A program made the position numbers and the translations under genes. 36,905 bases of DNA from Clostridia bacterium (GTDB lineage Bacteria > Bacillota > Clostridia > Oscillospirales > Acutalibacteraceae): positions 1-36,905 of the forward strand of contig JAFRXS010000039.1 in the NCBI GenBank assembly GCA_017443405.1. Reading direction: 5' to 3'. This document shows, one piece after another, positions 1 to 8,427 of the stretch; the stretch's first letter is position 1; each line of letters opens with the position of its first letter. The notes below the pieces were generated by a model, which worked only from the letters and a program-made list of their open reading frames with translations, did no database searches and was not told the DNA's origin.

Positions 1-27
1 ACCCACCCGACATGGTGGATTTAGTTG

Positions 28-55
28 AAAAAAGCACGCTTTCGCGTGCTTTTTT
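28..55 (-). terminator. Rho-independent terminator of the tRNA-Arg gene
   Basis: A 6-bp GC-rich stem (34-39 with 44-49) and a four-base loop are flanked by A6 and T6 runs. Read on the minus strand, the hairpin is followed by six U residues just beyond the tRNA 3' end. The symmetry of the flanks means it could also stop transcripts arriving on the plus strand. Confidence 0.85.
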
Positions 56-56
56 C

Positions 57-133
57 TGGCCTGCCCTGAGGGATTTGAACCCTCACCCTTCGGAATCGGA
101 ATCCGCTGCGTTATCCAATTGCGCCAAGGGCAG
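57..133 (-). tRNA. tRNA-Arg (anticodon CCG)
   Basis: On the minus strand a complete cloverleaf folds. The acceptor stem pairs CTGCCCT with AGGGCAG. The T arm is GAGGG-TTCAAAT-CCCTC. The anticodon loop is TTCCGAT, giving anticodon CCG, which reads the arginine codon CGG. The discriminator base is G and the CCA end is encoded (57-59 on the plus strand). The first anticodon-stem pair (27-43) and the last D-stem pair look mismatched, which does not disturb the fold. It has its own promoter and terminator and lies downstream of prmA. Confidence 0.93.
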
Positions 134-138
134 AAGTT

Positions 139-168
139 GAAACGTACGCATATAATATCATACGTTTC
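139..168. repeat. Perfect 8-bp inverted repeat around the tRNA-Arg -10 box
   Basis: GAAACGTA (139-146) is mirrored by TACGTTTC (161-168) with a 14-base gap. The -10 element at 152-157 lies inside the gap. The position would suit an operator, but no regulator is known and it could be chance. Confidence 0.4.
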
Positions 169-180
169 GTAAAAATGCAA
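152..180 (-). promoter_or_regulatory. Sigma-A-type promoter of tRNA-Arg
   Basis: On the minus strand TTGCAT (175-180), a 17-base spacer and TATTAT (152-157) form a good -35/-10 pair. The -10 box ends about 19 bases before the mature tRNA 5' end at 133, leaving a short 5' leader for RNase P. The promoter sits in the gap after the prmA stop codon. Confidence 0.8.
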
Positions 181-198
181 GGCTCGGTTCTTGCAGTT

Positions 199-1119
199 TT
201 ATTTCGTGAATACGGCAGATACCCAGCCGTTCAGTTCTCTTTGCGACGTCACGCGGAAACCGTTCGCTTCAATCGCTCCGATGACCTCCGGCGCGCGTTT
301 TTCGATGATGCCCGAAACCACGCACACCGCGCCGTCCTCCATGAATGCCGATATGCCTCCGACGAGGCGGATTATAGCGTCGGCGGTGATGTTCGCGAGT
401 ATCAGGTCGAACTTCCCGCTCGTCTTTTCGGTCAGGTCGCCGCAGACGTAGCTTATGTCCTTGCCGCGAAGACCGTTGAGGTCTGCGTTGCCTTCCGCCG
501 TTTTGACCGCGAGGGGGTCGATGTCGACTCCTACGGCGCGCTTCGCGCCGAGCAGCATCGCGGACACCGAGAGTATGCCGCTGCCGCAGCCGACGTCGAG
601 TACGCGCGTATCCGGCGTGATAAGGTCCTCCATCGTTTCGAGAACGAGCCTTGTCGTTTCGTGCGTGCCCGAGCCGAAAGACGTGCCCGGTTCGAGCGTG
701 AGCACGGCGCGGCCGGCGGGGGAGGGCTCGTCGATCCATGCCGGGCGGATATAGAGCTTTCTGCCGACGGGCATCGGCCTGAAATATTTTTTCCAGTTGT
801 TTATCCAGTCTTCCTGACGGGAAACGCCGGTCGAGAGCTCATACGGTATGTTATCCGCATCGAGCCGGGACGAAAGGAATGAAACTGCCTCCGCCGGATT
901 CTCTTCGGGGGAGATATAGATGTGTATGAGCGAGTGAGTACGGTCGCGCGCAAGGAGTTCCTCGTCGATAAGGTCGGTGTGAGCTATCTCGTCGACGTCC
1001 TCGAGTACGGATGAATAATCCTCGGTATAAAAGCCGTAGGGGACCGTCATGGTCGCGATATCGGATGCGGCGGAGGTGTATTCGCTCGGGACGGTTATTA
1101 TTATTTCAGTCCACTCCAT
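199..1119 (-). CDS. prmA: Ribosomal protein L11 methyltransferase PrmA
   Basis: The 306-residue protein has the usual PrmA length and layout. An N-terminal substrate-recognition domain is followed by a class I SAM-dependent methyltransferase domain from about residue 140. The SAM-binding glycine motif VLDVGCGSG and the acidic end of the next strand (GVDID) are clear. The catalytic-region motif LILANI, typical of PrmA, follows. The enzyme trimethylates ribosomal protein L11 in the cytoplasm. The ATG at 1117-1119 has a GGAG-type ribosome binding site just upstream. It is the last protein gene of a minus-strand run, 11 bases after the metallophosphoesterase, and is followed by the tRNA-Arg promoter. 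Confidence 0.93.
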   Translation of the reverse strand: MEWTEIIITVPSEYTSAASDIATMTVPYGFYTEDYSSVLEDVDEIAHTDLIDEELLARDRTHSLIHIYISPEENPAEAVSFLSSRLDADNIPYELSTGVSRQEDWINNWKKYFRPMPVGRKLYIRPAWIDEPSPAGRAVLTLEPGTSFGSGTHETTRLVLETMEDLITPDTRVLDVGCGSGILSVSAMLLGAKRAVGVDIDPLAVKTAEGNADLNGLRGKDISYVCGDLTEKTSGKFDLILANITADAIIRLVGGISAFMEDGAVCVVSGIIEKRAPEVIGAIEANGFRVTSQRELNGWVSAVFTK

Positions 1120-1130
1120 GTCTCCGCTCC

Positions 1131-2465
1131 TTACTTGAGTTTTATGACGAGGTTATTGTCGGGCAGGGCCTTGCTGCCGCTGATGGACGCGAGAACGAGC
1201 TTTTCAAGGTCGATCGTCTCGCCGGTGTCCTTGGAAAGTCTGCGGTTGACCGCTCTCTTGATCAGCGGGATGCGTCCGAGGAAGCCCCTCACGTCCTGAT
1301 ATACCGCCGTTTCCGGCGAGTAGGGGGGATCGCCCGCGAATACGGCTACCAGAAGGTCGGCGACAAGGTCGCGCACCTTAAGATCCTTTATCGAATCGTC
1401 GGCATGATAGGCGACAGTCGCGCAGAGCCTGCCGCAGGTCATTTTGTCGAGCGCCCTGAGCGAGAAGTTCTGATACGCGTTCAGCCCGTCGCGTTCAAGC
1501 TCGAGGAAGGACCTGATCCTGTGGAAGACGGAAGCGCGGAATCGCTCCTCAAAATAATCGGATACGCTCAGGCCCGACCTGTCGAAATCAAAGTCCGGAA
1601 CGGGTATCGACTTTATCTCCGCCGATTTGCCGCCGCGCAGAGTGACCTTGCGGAACTTGCCGGGGAAGCCGCAGGGCGAGGAGGTGCAGATATCATACAA
1701 GGTGTTGCCCGCGGGCGAAACGAACTTATTGACGCTCTGGATGTGCATCTGCCCCGAGAATACGAGTTCTATGCCTATGTCGGCAAGGATGCGGGCTATG
1801 CTGCGCCAGCTCCTGACGTGGGATTCGGGCACGAACTCGCAGCACTCGAATACCGGAAGGATGGGGAAGTGCGTCACGGCGAAAACGTAAGCGCCGTCTT
1901 TTTTCGCCTTTTCGACCTGCGCTCTTATCCAGAGTATAAGATGCTCCGTGAAAAGACCGGGCAGGTCAAACTCGCCGTCGCAGTTTATCATCAGTACGCG
2001 GTAGCCTCTTTGCGGCTCCACGACGTAAGACAGCGTGACCTCGTCGAAAGCTATGGCCTCGCCGTAGCCGTAATCTCGGTAAAGGTCGACGATCTCGCTC
2101 TTTTTCGTCCCTTTTACGGGTACGCGCCTGTCGCCGTTATAGGAACACGGGGAGTCGTTGTAGTCGTGTTTTGAGGAGATGACGCAGACCTTTTTGCCCG
2201 CGGCGCGGAGTCTGTGCAGCTGCCTGATAAGCGACAGATGGCTCTCGTATTCGCCGTCGTGGGCGAGATCGCCCGGCAGAAGGATAAGACGCGTTGTTTT
2301 GTCAGACAGTATTTTGTCGACGACAGCCTCAAATATCGCCGCGGACGATTCGCAGCAGTTCGTCTCCGATTTGACGTGATCCTCAAAAGCCCTGCCCGTA
2401 GTGCCGAGTGAGGGTTCGTAATAGTGTATGTCGGGGATCAGATAAAAACTAAGATCTTGAGGCAT
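1131..2465 (-). CDS. Calcineurin-like metallophosphoesterase with atypical metal site
   Basis: The 444-residue protein has an N-terminal calcineurin-like phosphoesterase domain of about 250 residues and a C-terminal domain of about 190 residues that I do not recognise. The motif order fits the family: D12-x-H14, G65-D66 with H69, a third motif SKHD at 98-101, H199 in VTHFP, and SGQMH at 237-241. The usual third motif is GNHD/E and the last is GHxH. Here the metal-bridging Asn is Lys99 and the first His of the last motif is Gln239. No signal peptide is evident, so it is probably cytoplasmic. The start overlaps the end of ruvX by 17 bases, suggesting coupled translation. The substrate cannot be predicted. 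Confidence 0.82.
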   Translation of the reverse strand: MPQDLSFYLIPDIHYYEPSLGTTGRAFEDHVKSETNCCESSAAIFEAVVDKILSDKTTRLILLPGDLAHDGEYESHLSLIRQLHRLRAAGKKVCVISSKHDYNDSPCSYNGDRRVPVKGTKKSEIVDLYRDYGYGEAIAFDEVTLSYVVEPQRGYRVLMINCDGEFDLPGLFTEHLILWIRAQVEKAKKDGAYVFAVTHFPILPVFECCEFVPESHVRSWRSIARILADIGIELVFSGQMHIQSVNKFVSPAGNTLYDICTSSPCGFPGKFRKVTLRGGKSAEIKSIPVPDFDFDRSGLSVSDYFEERFRASVFHRIRSFLELERDGLNAYQNFSLRALDKMTCGRLCATVAYHADDSIKDLKVRDLVADLLVAVFAGDPPYSPETAVYQDVRGFLGRIPLIKRAVNRRLSKDTGETIDLEKLVLASISGSKALPDNNLVIKLK

Positions 2466-2877
2466 TCGATCTCCTCCGGGCTAAATAATCCTCCAGGATG
2501 ATAACGGCGCTTTGAGTGTCTATCGCGTCTTTTCTTTTTTTGCCGTAAACGCTTCCCTCGTCAAGAAGTCGCGCGGCCTGCATCGTGGACAGTCTTTCGT
2601 CAAGGAAATCTGTCGGTATATCGGTATATTCGCGCAGGATCGCGGCGAATTCGCGGACGGCTTTTGCTCTGAAGCCCTCGGAGCCGTCCATATTGACCGG
2701 CAGACCCAGCACTATGAGTCCGGATCCTAAGCTTTCGGCTTTACAGGCGAGCTCCTGCGCGAGAGCCGTGCGTCCGACGCTGACTATGCAGCCCGCAGGG
2801 CTCACGAAGCTCTCGTCGGGTGTGCACAGGGCAAGCCCGCTGCGCCTGTCGCCGAGGTCGACTCCGAGAATGATCAT
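2449..2877 (-). CDS. ruvX: RuvX/YqgF-family pre-16S rRNA nuclease (putative Holliday junction resolvase)
   Basis: The 142-residue protein matches the family length. It shows the RNase H-like start ILGVDLGDRRSG with the first catalytic Asp, the central LIVLGLPVNMDGS motif, the DERLST motif with a second acidic residue, and KDAIDTQSA with the last Asp near the C terminus. The family trims the 5' end of 16S rRNA precursors and was first proposed as a resolvase. Its start codon overlaps the stop codon of the upstream penicillin-binding protein (shared T of TGATG), so the two are translationally coupled. Confidence 0.93.
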   Translation of the reverse strand: MIILGVDLGDRRSGLALCTPDESFVSPAGCIVSVGRTALAQELACKAESLGSGLIVLGLPVNMDGSEGFRAKAVREFAAILREYTDIPTDFLDERLSTMQAARLLDEGSVYGKKRKDAIDTQSAVIILEDYLARRRSNASRS

Positions 2878-5402
2878 CAGCGGTCGTCCTCGTCGGGCAC
2901 TACGATCGACGGCGCCGCGGTAGTGGTCGGCGGCGCGGTGGTCGGCGGGGCGGTGGGCGGCGTCGTTGTCGGCGCGACCGTTGCAGGCACCTCGACCGGC
3001 GGATCGGTGACGGGCGGGGTCTCAGTGATGTCGGTCACCTGGCTTTCGGAAACTGCGGACGGATCTATCGTCGTGTCCGTAGTGACCGTCGGGCCCTGAC
3101 CGCTCGCACCGTGTACGTAGCAGCCGTCGCAATATTTGGGTATACTGTCTTTCCTGAACCAGCCGGAAGCGGTGCTGGCGCAGCCGGAGCTCGCTCTCAT
3201 GCCGCTGCCCGTGCAGTAATACAGCTTCACGGAGTCCTCGGACTTGTAGAAATCCTTGTTCTCAAGATCCTCGTGGACGCGGCTCATGACGTTGTACCAC
3301 ATTCTTCCGGACGGCGAGTTGCCGCCGATGTTGTGGAGTTCCTGCGGGTTCTTTGAGTAGCCGTACCATACCGCGCCCATGTAGTAGGGCGTTCCGCCGA
3401 TGAACCAACTGTCCTTATTGTCGGTCGTGGTACCTGTCTTGGCGATCATCTGCATGTCGTCGAGTCTCCACTTGCGGGCGGTACCGTTCGAGGAGGTGAC
3501 GACCGTGCGCATGAGCTCCTGTATAACGTCCGCGGTGCCGGGCTCGACGGCCTGCTCGCCCTCTTCGTCGCGCGACAGCCAGACCTTCGAATCGTCGGCG
3601 TTCGTGACGAGATCGTATGTGGAAGCTCTGAAGTATTTACCGCCGTTGCCGAAGCTCGCGTACGCTGACGCCATCTCGACGCAGGTTACGCCGTAGTTCA
3701 TGCCGCCGACGGCGATGGGCGAGTAGTCCCTGTCCTCATCCACGAGGTGGTTGAGGTGGAAGTGCTCCGTATGGTACTTGTAGCAGAAATCTATGCCGAG
3801 CAGCTTGACTATCCTCGCGGGGATGGTGTTCATCGAAGGAGCGATAGCCTGCTGAAGATTGTAGTAGTTGCCGTCGCCGGGGTCGCCGCCGTAGTTTTCG
3901 GGCCAGATCTTGCCGTTTGGCAGCTCGATGCCGTAGTTCATCAGCATCGACGACCAGTAAAGCTCGCCGCTGTCGACGCCGGGCGCGTAGACGGAAAGAG
4001 GCTTGATCGACGAACCGGGCTGACGCGGACTGTCCGCCGCGATGTTCAGGCTTCTGTTCGTCGTTTTCTCGCCCGCCTGACCGACTATGCCCATAAGCCT
4101 GCCGCTGTAGTCGACCACCGCCATGGCGGACTGCAGGTCGGGATCGTCGCCGGTCATGCCCGTGCGGTTGTAGTAGATATCCTCCATGATGGACTGGATC
4201 TCCATGTCCTCGCAGGTGTATATCTTAAGACCGCCGTAATAGACCTTGCGCCACGCCTCGCTCGAGGACATGTCGTATTGCTCCTTGAGGTCGGATATGA
4301 CCTGATCTATGACGTAGTCGACGTAGTAGCTCTGGATATCGGAGGTCGTGTCCTTCGACGTTGAGTTCGCGTCGTCGACGGCCTTCTGGTTGCCGACGAG
4401 ATTGAGCTCCTTGAAATAAGCCTCGTCGTGTTCCTCCTGAGTGATGAGTCCCTGCTCGAGCATGTCGTTGAGGCAGAGCTGCCTTCTTTGGAGGTTCTTG
4501 TCGTAATTGCGCATCGGGTCGTATGTGTACGGCGCCTTGGTTATCGCCGCGATGGAAGCGCACTCGGCAAGGTCGAGCTCCGACACGTTCTTGCCGAAAT
4601 AGTATTCGGCGGCGGTCTCGACGCCGTAGCAGCCCGCGTCAAGATAGAGCGTATTGAGATACGTTTCAAGGATGGTCTCTTTCGAGTAATGGCGTTCGAG
4701 GTTGAGCGCTCGGATGATCTCGTTGAACTTGCGGGAGAAGGTACGTCCGTTCTCTCCGGTGAGGTTCTTGATGAGCTGCTGCGTGATCGTGGAGCCGCCC
4801 TGCTGGAGCCTTGCTTCGAGCACGACGCCTATCGTTCGGTACCAGTCGACGCCTCTGTGCGACCAGAAACGCTGGTCCTCAAGCGCGATATACGCGTTGC
4901 GGAGGTTTTCCGGTATCTGCTCATAGTCGACCCAGATACGGTTGATCTCGCCGTGCAGCCTCGCGAGCTCGACAAGATTATGCTTCTTGTCGTAGGCGTA
5001 GACTATCGAGGTCTGGCTCTGGTCCTCCCTGTAAAGCTGCAGGTCGACGAGCGCCTCGCCGGTCGCCTGCCTGTCGATATAGGTGAAGACGTAGCCGCCG
5101 ACAGCCAGAACGGTGAGTATCCCCACCATGCAAAGCGACAGCAGGGCTATGAATATCGCCTTGAAGGCCTTGTGCAGCGCGGGGTGCTTGTAGACCTTGG
5201 GCTGTTTGACCTTTTTGGGCTTGCGTTTCTTCGCCGTTTTTTTTACGGCGGAACCGTTATCGGGCTCGTCGGCATTTCCTGCGTCGCGTGATCTTGCGCG
5301 CGAAGCTTTTTTTGCGAATTTCGCCTGTTCTTTTTCCTGCTTCTTTTTGAGTCTGGCAGCGCGTTCTTCGGGCGTTTCCTCGCGTATCAGCGGATTGCTC
5401 AT
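2877..5402 (-). CDS. Class A penicillin-binding protein (bifunctional transglycosylase/transpeptidase)
   Basis: The 841-residue protein builds and cross-links peptidoglycan outside the membrane. A very basic cytoplasmic tail (1-78) precedes one membrane helix at about 80-108. The glycosyltransferase domain has EDQRFWSHRG with catalytic Glu175 and GGSTITQQLIKN at 202-213. The transpeptidase domain has Ser464-x-x-Lys467, SMN at 523-525 and KTG at 655-657. An extension after about 720 contains four cysteines (730, 741, 758, 761), and then a Pro/Thr-rich tail of about 70 residues typical of cell-wall-spanning segments. The ribosome binding site AAGAAGG is rather distant from the ATG. It follows the TIM-barrel gene by 40 bases and is likely in the same transcript. 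Confidence 0.93.
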   Translation of the reverse strand: MSNPLIREETPEERAARLKKKQEKEQAKFAKKASRARSRDAGNADEPDNGSAVKKTAKKRKPKKVKQPKVYKHPALHKAFKAIFIALLSLCMVGILTVLAVGGYVFTYIDRQATGEALVDLQLYREDQSQTSIVYAYDKKHNLVELARLHGEINRIWVDYEQIPENLRNAYIALEDQRFWSHRGVDWYRTIGVVLEARLQQGGSTITQQLIKNLTGENGRTFSRKFNEIIRALNLERHYSKETILETYLNTLYLDAGCYGVETAAEYYFGKNVSELDLAECASIAAITKAPYTYDPMRNYDKNLQRRQLCLNDMLEQGLITQEEHDEAYFKELNLVGNQKAVDDANSTSKDTTSDIQSYYVDYVIDQVISDLKEQYDMSSSEAWRKVYYGGLKIYTCEDMEIQSIMEDIYYNRTGMTGDDPDLQSAMAVVDYSGRLMGIVGQAGEKTTNRSLNIAADSPRQPGSSIKPLSVYAPGVDSGELYWSSMLMNYGIELPNGKIWPENYGGDPGDGNYYNLQQAIAPSMNTIPARIVKLLGIDFCYKYHTEHFHLNHLVDEDRDYSPIAVGGMNYGVTCVEMASAYASFGNGGKYFRASTYDLVTNADDSKVWLSRDEEGEQAVEPGTADVIQELMRTVVTSSNGTARKWRLDDMQMIAKTGTTTDNKDSWFIGGTPYYMGAVWYGYSKNPQELHNIGGNSPSGRMWYNVMSRVHEDLENKDFYKSEDSVKLYYCTGSGMRASSGCASTASGWFRKDSIPKYCDGCYVHGASGQGPTVTTDTTIDPSAVSESQVTDITETPPVTDPPVEVPATVAPTTTPPTAPPTTAPPTTTAAPSIVVPDEDDR

Positions 5403-5442
5403 CGGGTAAGTTCCGTCCTTCTTAAGGGTAATAGTTATCGGT

Positions 5443-6225
5443 TCAGCCGTCGACCTCGGCGGCTATCTTTTTCATTTCGGCAAAACTCTCCCTGCAGGAG
5501 GTGAGGGCGTCCTGCGACCAGTCGCAGTCCTGCTCGAAAACGGCGTAGGGAACGCCTATCTCCTCGCAGGTCTCGTAGACCTTTTTGTAATCGACAAGAC
5601 CTTTGCCTATCTCTATGAAACGGCGTTTGCCGTTTTCGAAACAGTAGTCCTTGAAATGCGCGACCTTGATCCTGCCCTTGAGCTTGCGCAGGAATTCGTT
5701 GGGGTCGCAGCCCGCTATCTGCGCCCAGCCCGCGTCCGGCGTGAACCAGAACGTGTCGGGGTCGGTCGTTTCAAGCATAACGTCGAGCAGCGTCCTGCCG
5801 TCTTCGAGTTTGATGAATTCGAAATCGTGCGTATGGTACGCGAAATGCAGACCGCGTTCCCTGATTCGGGAGGCTATGGGGGCGACGTCTGCAGCGAACC
5901 GCCTTACGCCCGCCTCGTCGCGGCTGTACTCCGAGGGCATGCATCCGAGGCCTATGCAGTCGCAGTCCATATCTATATGCTCGTCTATCAACTTGTCGAT
6001 ATCGGTACGCATGCGGCCGAAGTCCTTGTGCGTCACGCAGACGTCCATATCGTATTTTTTTACAAGGCGGGTAACGTCAGACTGTTCTATCGGACCGATA
6101 CCCGAAAGCTGGATGACGTGGCAGCCGAAATCCGCGATATACGCGAGCGCTTTGTCCATATCTTCGGCCGTTTGCATATAGTCGCGGCAGGTATAAGACT
6201 GTATCCCGAGTTTTACTCTGTCCAT
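5443..6225 (-). CDS. Sugar phosphate isomerase/epimerase family protein (xylose isomerase-like TIM barrel)
   Basis: The 260-residue protein resembles the AP-endonuclease-2/xylose-isomerase-like TIM-barrel family (IolE, IolI and tagatose epimerase relatives). Candidate metal ligands are His131/His133 in YHTHDFEF, Asp164 in TPDAGW, His190 in VAHFKD and Glu231 in VFEQD. The exact sugar is not predictable. I chose the ATG at 6223-6225 because GGGAGG lies five bases upstream. A GTG at 6250-6252 would extend the frame by nine codons, but it falls at or upstream of the predicted transcription start of the promoter at 6256-6284. It is the first gene of the minus-strand unit leading into the penicillin-binding protein. 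Confidence 0.82.
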   Translation of the reverse strand: MDRVKLGIQSYTCRDYMQTAEDMDKALAYIADFGCHVIQLSGIGPIEQSDVTRLVKKYDMDVCVTHKDFGRMRTDIDKLIDEHIDMDCDCIGLGCMPSEYSRDEAGVRRFAADVAPIASRIRERGLHFAYHTHDFEFIKLEDGRTLLDVMLETTDPDTFWFTPDAGWAQIAGCDPNEFLRKLKGRIKVAHFKDYCFENGKRRFIEIGKGLVDYKKVYETCEEIGVPYAVFEQDCDWSQDALTSCRESFAEMKKIAAEVDG

Positions 6226-6230
6226 AATGA

Positions 6231-6236
6231 CCTCCC
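6231..6236 (-). promoter_or_regulatory. Ribosome binding site deciding the start of the TIM-barrel gene
   Basis: GGGAGG on the minus strand sits five bases before the ATG at 6225. The upstream GTG has no comparable site. Confidence 0.8.
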
Positions 6237-6255
6237 AAGTATAATCAATCACATA

Positions 6256-6284
6256 ATTATATCACTATTATTTATATAATACAA
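6256..6284 (-). promoter_or_regulatory. Sigma-A-type promoter for the TIM-barrel/PBP unit
   Basis: On the minus strand TTGTAT (6279-6284), a 17-base spacer and a perfect TATAAT (6256-6261) are followed by a predicted start near 6249, about 24 bases before the ATG. The surrounding 60 bases are very AT-rich compared with the coding sequence around them. Confidence 0.8.
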
Positions 6285-6288
6285 GCCC

Positions 6289-8427
6289 TTATTTGACCGC
6301 TGAAGCCGTATTATGGAGCGGTCGCCCTGCCGGGTCCGCAATCATCCCGTCGGGAGCGGCGATGAGCGGCTCCTCACCCTTTCGCTGTTGTACTCTGATA
6401 TCGCCGAACGGCGTCGGGTAGGTGACGTTCATATAATCAAAGTCGAACAGCTGCGGGTGAAGGAGGATCTTTTTGAAGCCCGGCTCGACGATCTCTATCC
6501 CGCAGCCTCGGAACATTAGCTGATAAATCGCCGTGCCGCCCCACGCGTGCGAATGATCGAAACGGTAGCCCTCCTCGGGGCGTATCCATCCTTCCGCAAG
6601 CCCCTTTGGGCATTGAGCGACCATCGGTTTCCACCGCGCGAGAAGCGCGGGCGCGTATTCGCCGTAAAGCCCCGTTTTGTAAAGCGCGTCGAACACGAAA
6701 TGAGCGAAATACGGCTGATAATCGGGCATATCCTCGTCTGCGTCCATTACTCTGCGCATCAGTTCTGCCGCAAGACCGCCCTCCGCTATGCCGTACAGTA
6801 CGCAAAGCGTCTGAGCGTGCCTGAGGAAAAACTGACGGTCCGGATTCTGCGGGAGATAGGTCGCCGTTTTTGTCTTCCCCGGCAGACCGGATACGTACAG
6901 CATTCGGTCTTCGTCGAATAATACCGCGTTCATCGCGGACTTGAGCGAATCATACTTCGATCTCATCTGCGCGCTCATATCATCCCGCCCGAGGTAAGCG
7001 TATATCTTTTCGGCGGCAAGCAGCGCGCCCGCGTAGAACGCGTTGAGTGCGGTCTGACCGAGTGTTTTGGGCGGATGGTGCATCGAATAGCCGTCGACGA
7101 CGATCCAGTCGACGAACATATAATCGGGCGGATCGTCCAGGATACCGTTCTCTCCGATATAGCCCGCGAACCTGCGGAACAGAAGCCCGAGAGCCTTTTC
7201 GCAGTATTTCAGCGTGTCGGTATCGGCGGTGTACATATAATAATCCAGAAGCATCGAAACGAAGATGAGGCTGTATGTCGTGTGGAACAGTCGTCCGTCG
7301 TGCTGACAAAGCTGATCCGCGGTCCGCCTGATGTCGGCGCGAGACAGCGAAAGATCGCCGAAAGCCGCCGCTTCCATGAGCATTTCGATATAGTAATCGC
7401 CGGTGCAGGCGAGAAGCTCCTGATGCTTCGGGCTGTCGAGATGTATGCTTTGCCGGCAGATATCGAGCGTTTCGCGGCAGACGTCAAACACCTCGTTCAT
7501 CGCATCGTCGTCACACTCGAAGGAACCCCGGTAAAAAGCGGGGTAGTGCGACGCCTCGACCGACGCGGTGAAGACGGCGGGACGGTCTCCGGCGTTCGTT
7601 ACCGTGTATTCCGCTTCGCCGAAACTGAACATCTCGTCGGAGCGGTAGAAGGTAACGTTATACGCGTTTATCTCGGAATGATAATCGCCGAATGCTTCCG
7701 CTATCCGGCATTTTATATCTACCGGTGCGTCGGACGTGAACTCGACGTAGGCACATTTTATCGACGGGATATCCGCGTTGATGACGCGCGTCGAATGCGG
7801 TTCGACCGTGACGCTTATAAGTTCTGTATTCTCGTAGCAGAGCCGAAGCTGATCGGATAGGACGGCGTTCCAGATATCGGGCGTGACTTCCGCGTTCACG
7901 GCGTCGGCTGTGCCGTCCGGCAGCGAGCCGTCGAAATAACGGGGACCGGCGTACCTTCTGTCTATCGCGCACGTCCAAGTGCCGTCCGTGCCGATTTGAG
8001 CCGACGAGCCGTCCTCAAGGCCGATCCTGCCCGACAAATAAAAACCGCCGTGCCCGCGCGAATATTCGCAGCAGGCAAGACGGGAAAGGCGCACGAGCGC
8101 GGTAAACTCCACCGCGCGGGGCGAGTCTTCGGACGGTCCGAGATTATCTATTGCGGCCGCGTAATGATTCGGCGCGGGATCGTCGTTCAGGAAGTCTCCG
8201 CCGGGCATGGGCGGTCCGCGGAATATGAGGGCACCGTCGCGGTACAGCTCGAAAGAAGTGTCTCCGCTGACGGTCAGGGAGATATCTTTTATCTTTTTGT
8301 CAAAAACGTAATTCCGCGTAAAGCGAACGACTGCGTATCTGTTATGTTCGCCGTCCGCGCCGTCTCTTACCGACGCGGTCTGATAATCGGGAAAACGGGC
8401 TTGCGGCAGCCAGATCCAGTCCGCCAT
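6289..8427 (-). CDS. Alpha-L-rhamnosidase-like glycoside hydrolase (GH78-like, six-hairpin fold)
   Basis: The 712-residue protein starts with beta-rich domains (about 1-300) and continues into an (alpha/alpha)6 barrel. The catalytic-region signature near residues 331-344, DSPKHQELLACTGD, corresponds to the GH78 motif that carries the general acid Glu, here Glu337. Further on, Glu612 in AEGW and HAW at 627-629 match the segment with the general base. The C-terminal EPGFKKILLHP strand is also typical. The family removes terminal L-rhamnose from plant glycosides and pectin. There is no signal peptide, so it probably acts inside the cell on imported oligosaccharides. The start codon overlaps the stop of the deacetylase gene upstream. 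Related six-hairpin hydrolases with other substrates remain possible. Confidence 0.82.
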   Translation of the reverse strand: MADWIWLPQARFPDYQTASVRDGADGEHNRYAVVRFTRNYVFDKKIKDISLTVSGDTSFELYRDGALIFRGPPMPGGDFLNDDPAPNHYAAAIDNLGPSEDSPRAVEFTALVRLSRLACCEYSRGHGGFYLSGRIGLEDGSSAQIGTDGTWTCAIDRRYAGPRYFDGSLPDGTADAVNAEVTPDIWNAVLSDQLRLCYENTELISVTVEPHSTRVINADIPSIKCAYVEFTSDAPVDIKCRIAEAFGDYHSEINAYNVTFYRSDEMFSFGEAEYTVTNAGDRPAVFTASVEASHYPAFYRGSFECDDDAMNEVFDVCRETLDICRQSIHLDSPKHQELLACTGDYYIEMLMEAAAFGDLSLSRADIRRTADQLCQHDGRLFHTTYSLIFVSMLLDYYMYTADTDTLKYCEKALGLLFRRFAGYIGENGILDDPPDYMFVDWIVVDGYSMHHPPKTLGQTALNAFYAGALLAAEKIYAYLGRDDMSAQMRSKYDSLKSAMNAVLFDEDRMLYVSGLPGKTKTATYLPQNPDRQFFLRHAQTLCVLYGIAEGGLAAELMRRVMDADEDMPDYQPYFAHFVFDALYKTGLYGEYAPALLARWKPMVAQCPKGLAEGWIRPEEGYRFDHSHAWGGTAIYQLMFRGCGIEIVEPGFKKILLHPQLFDFDYMNVTYPTPFGDIRVQQRKGEEPLIAAPDGMIADPAGRPLHNTASAVK

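Noticed and set aside
6226-6252. GTG start giving nine extra residues to the TIM-barrel protein
   Set aside because: It falls at or upstream of the predicted transcription start and lacks a ribosome binding site.
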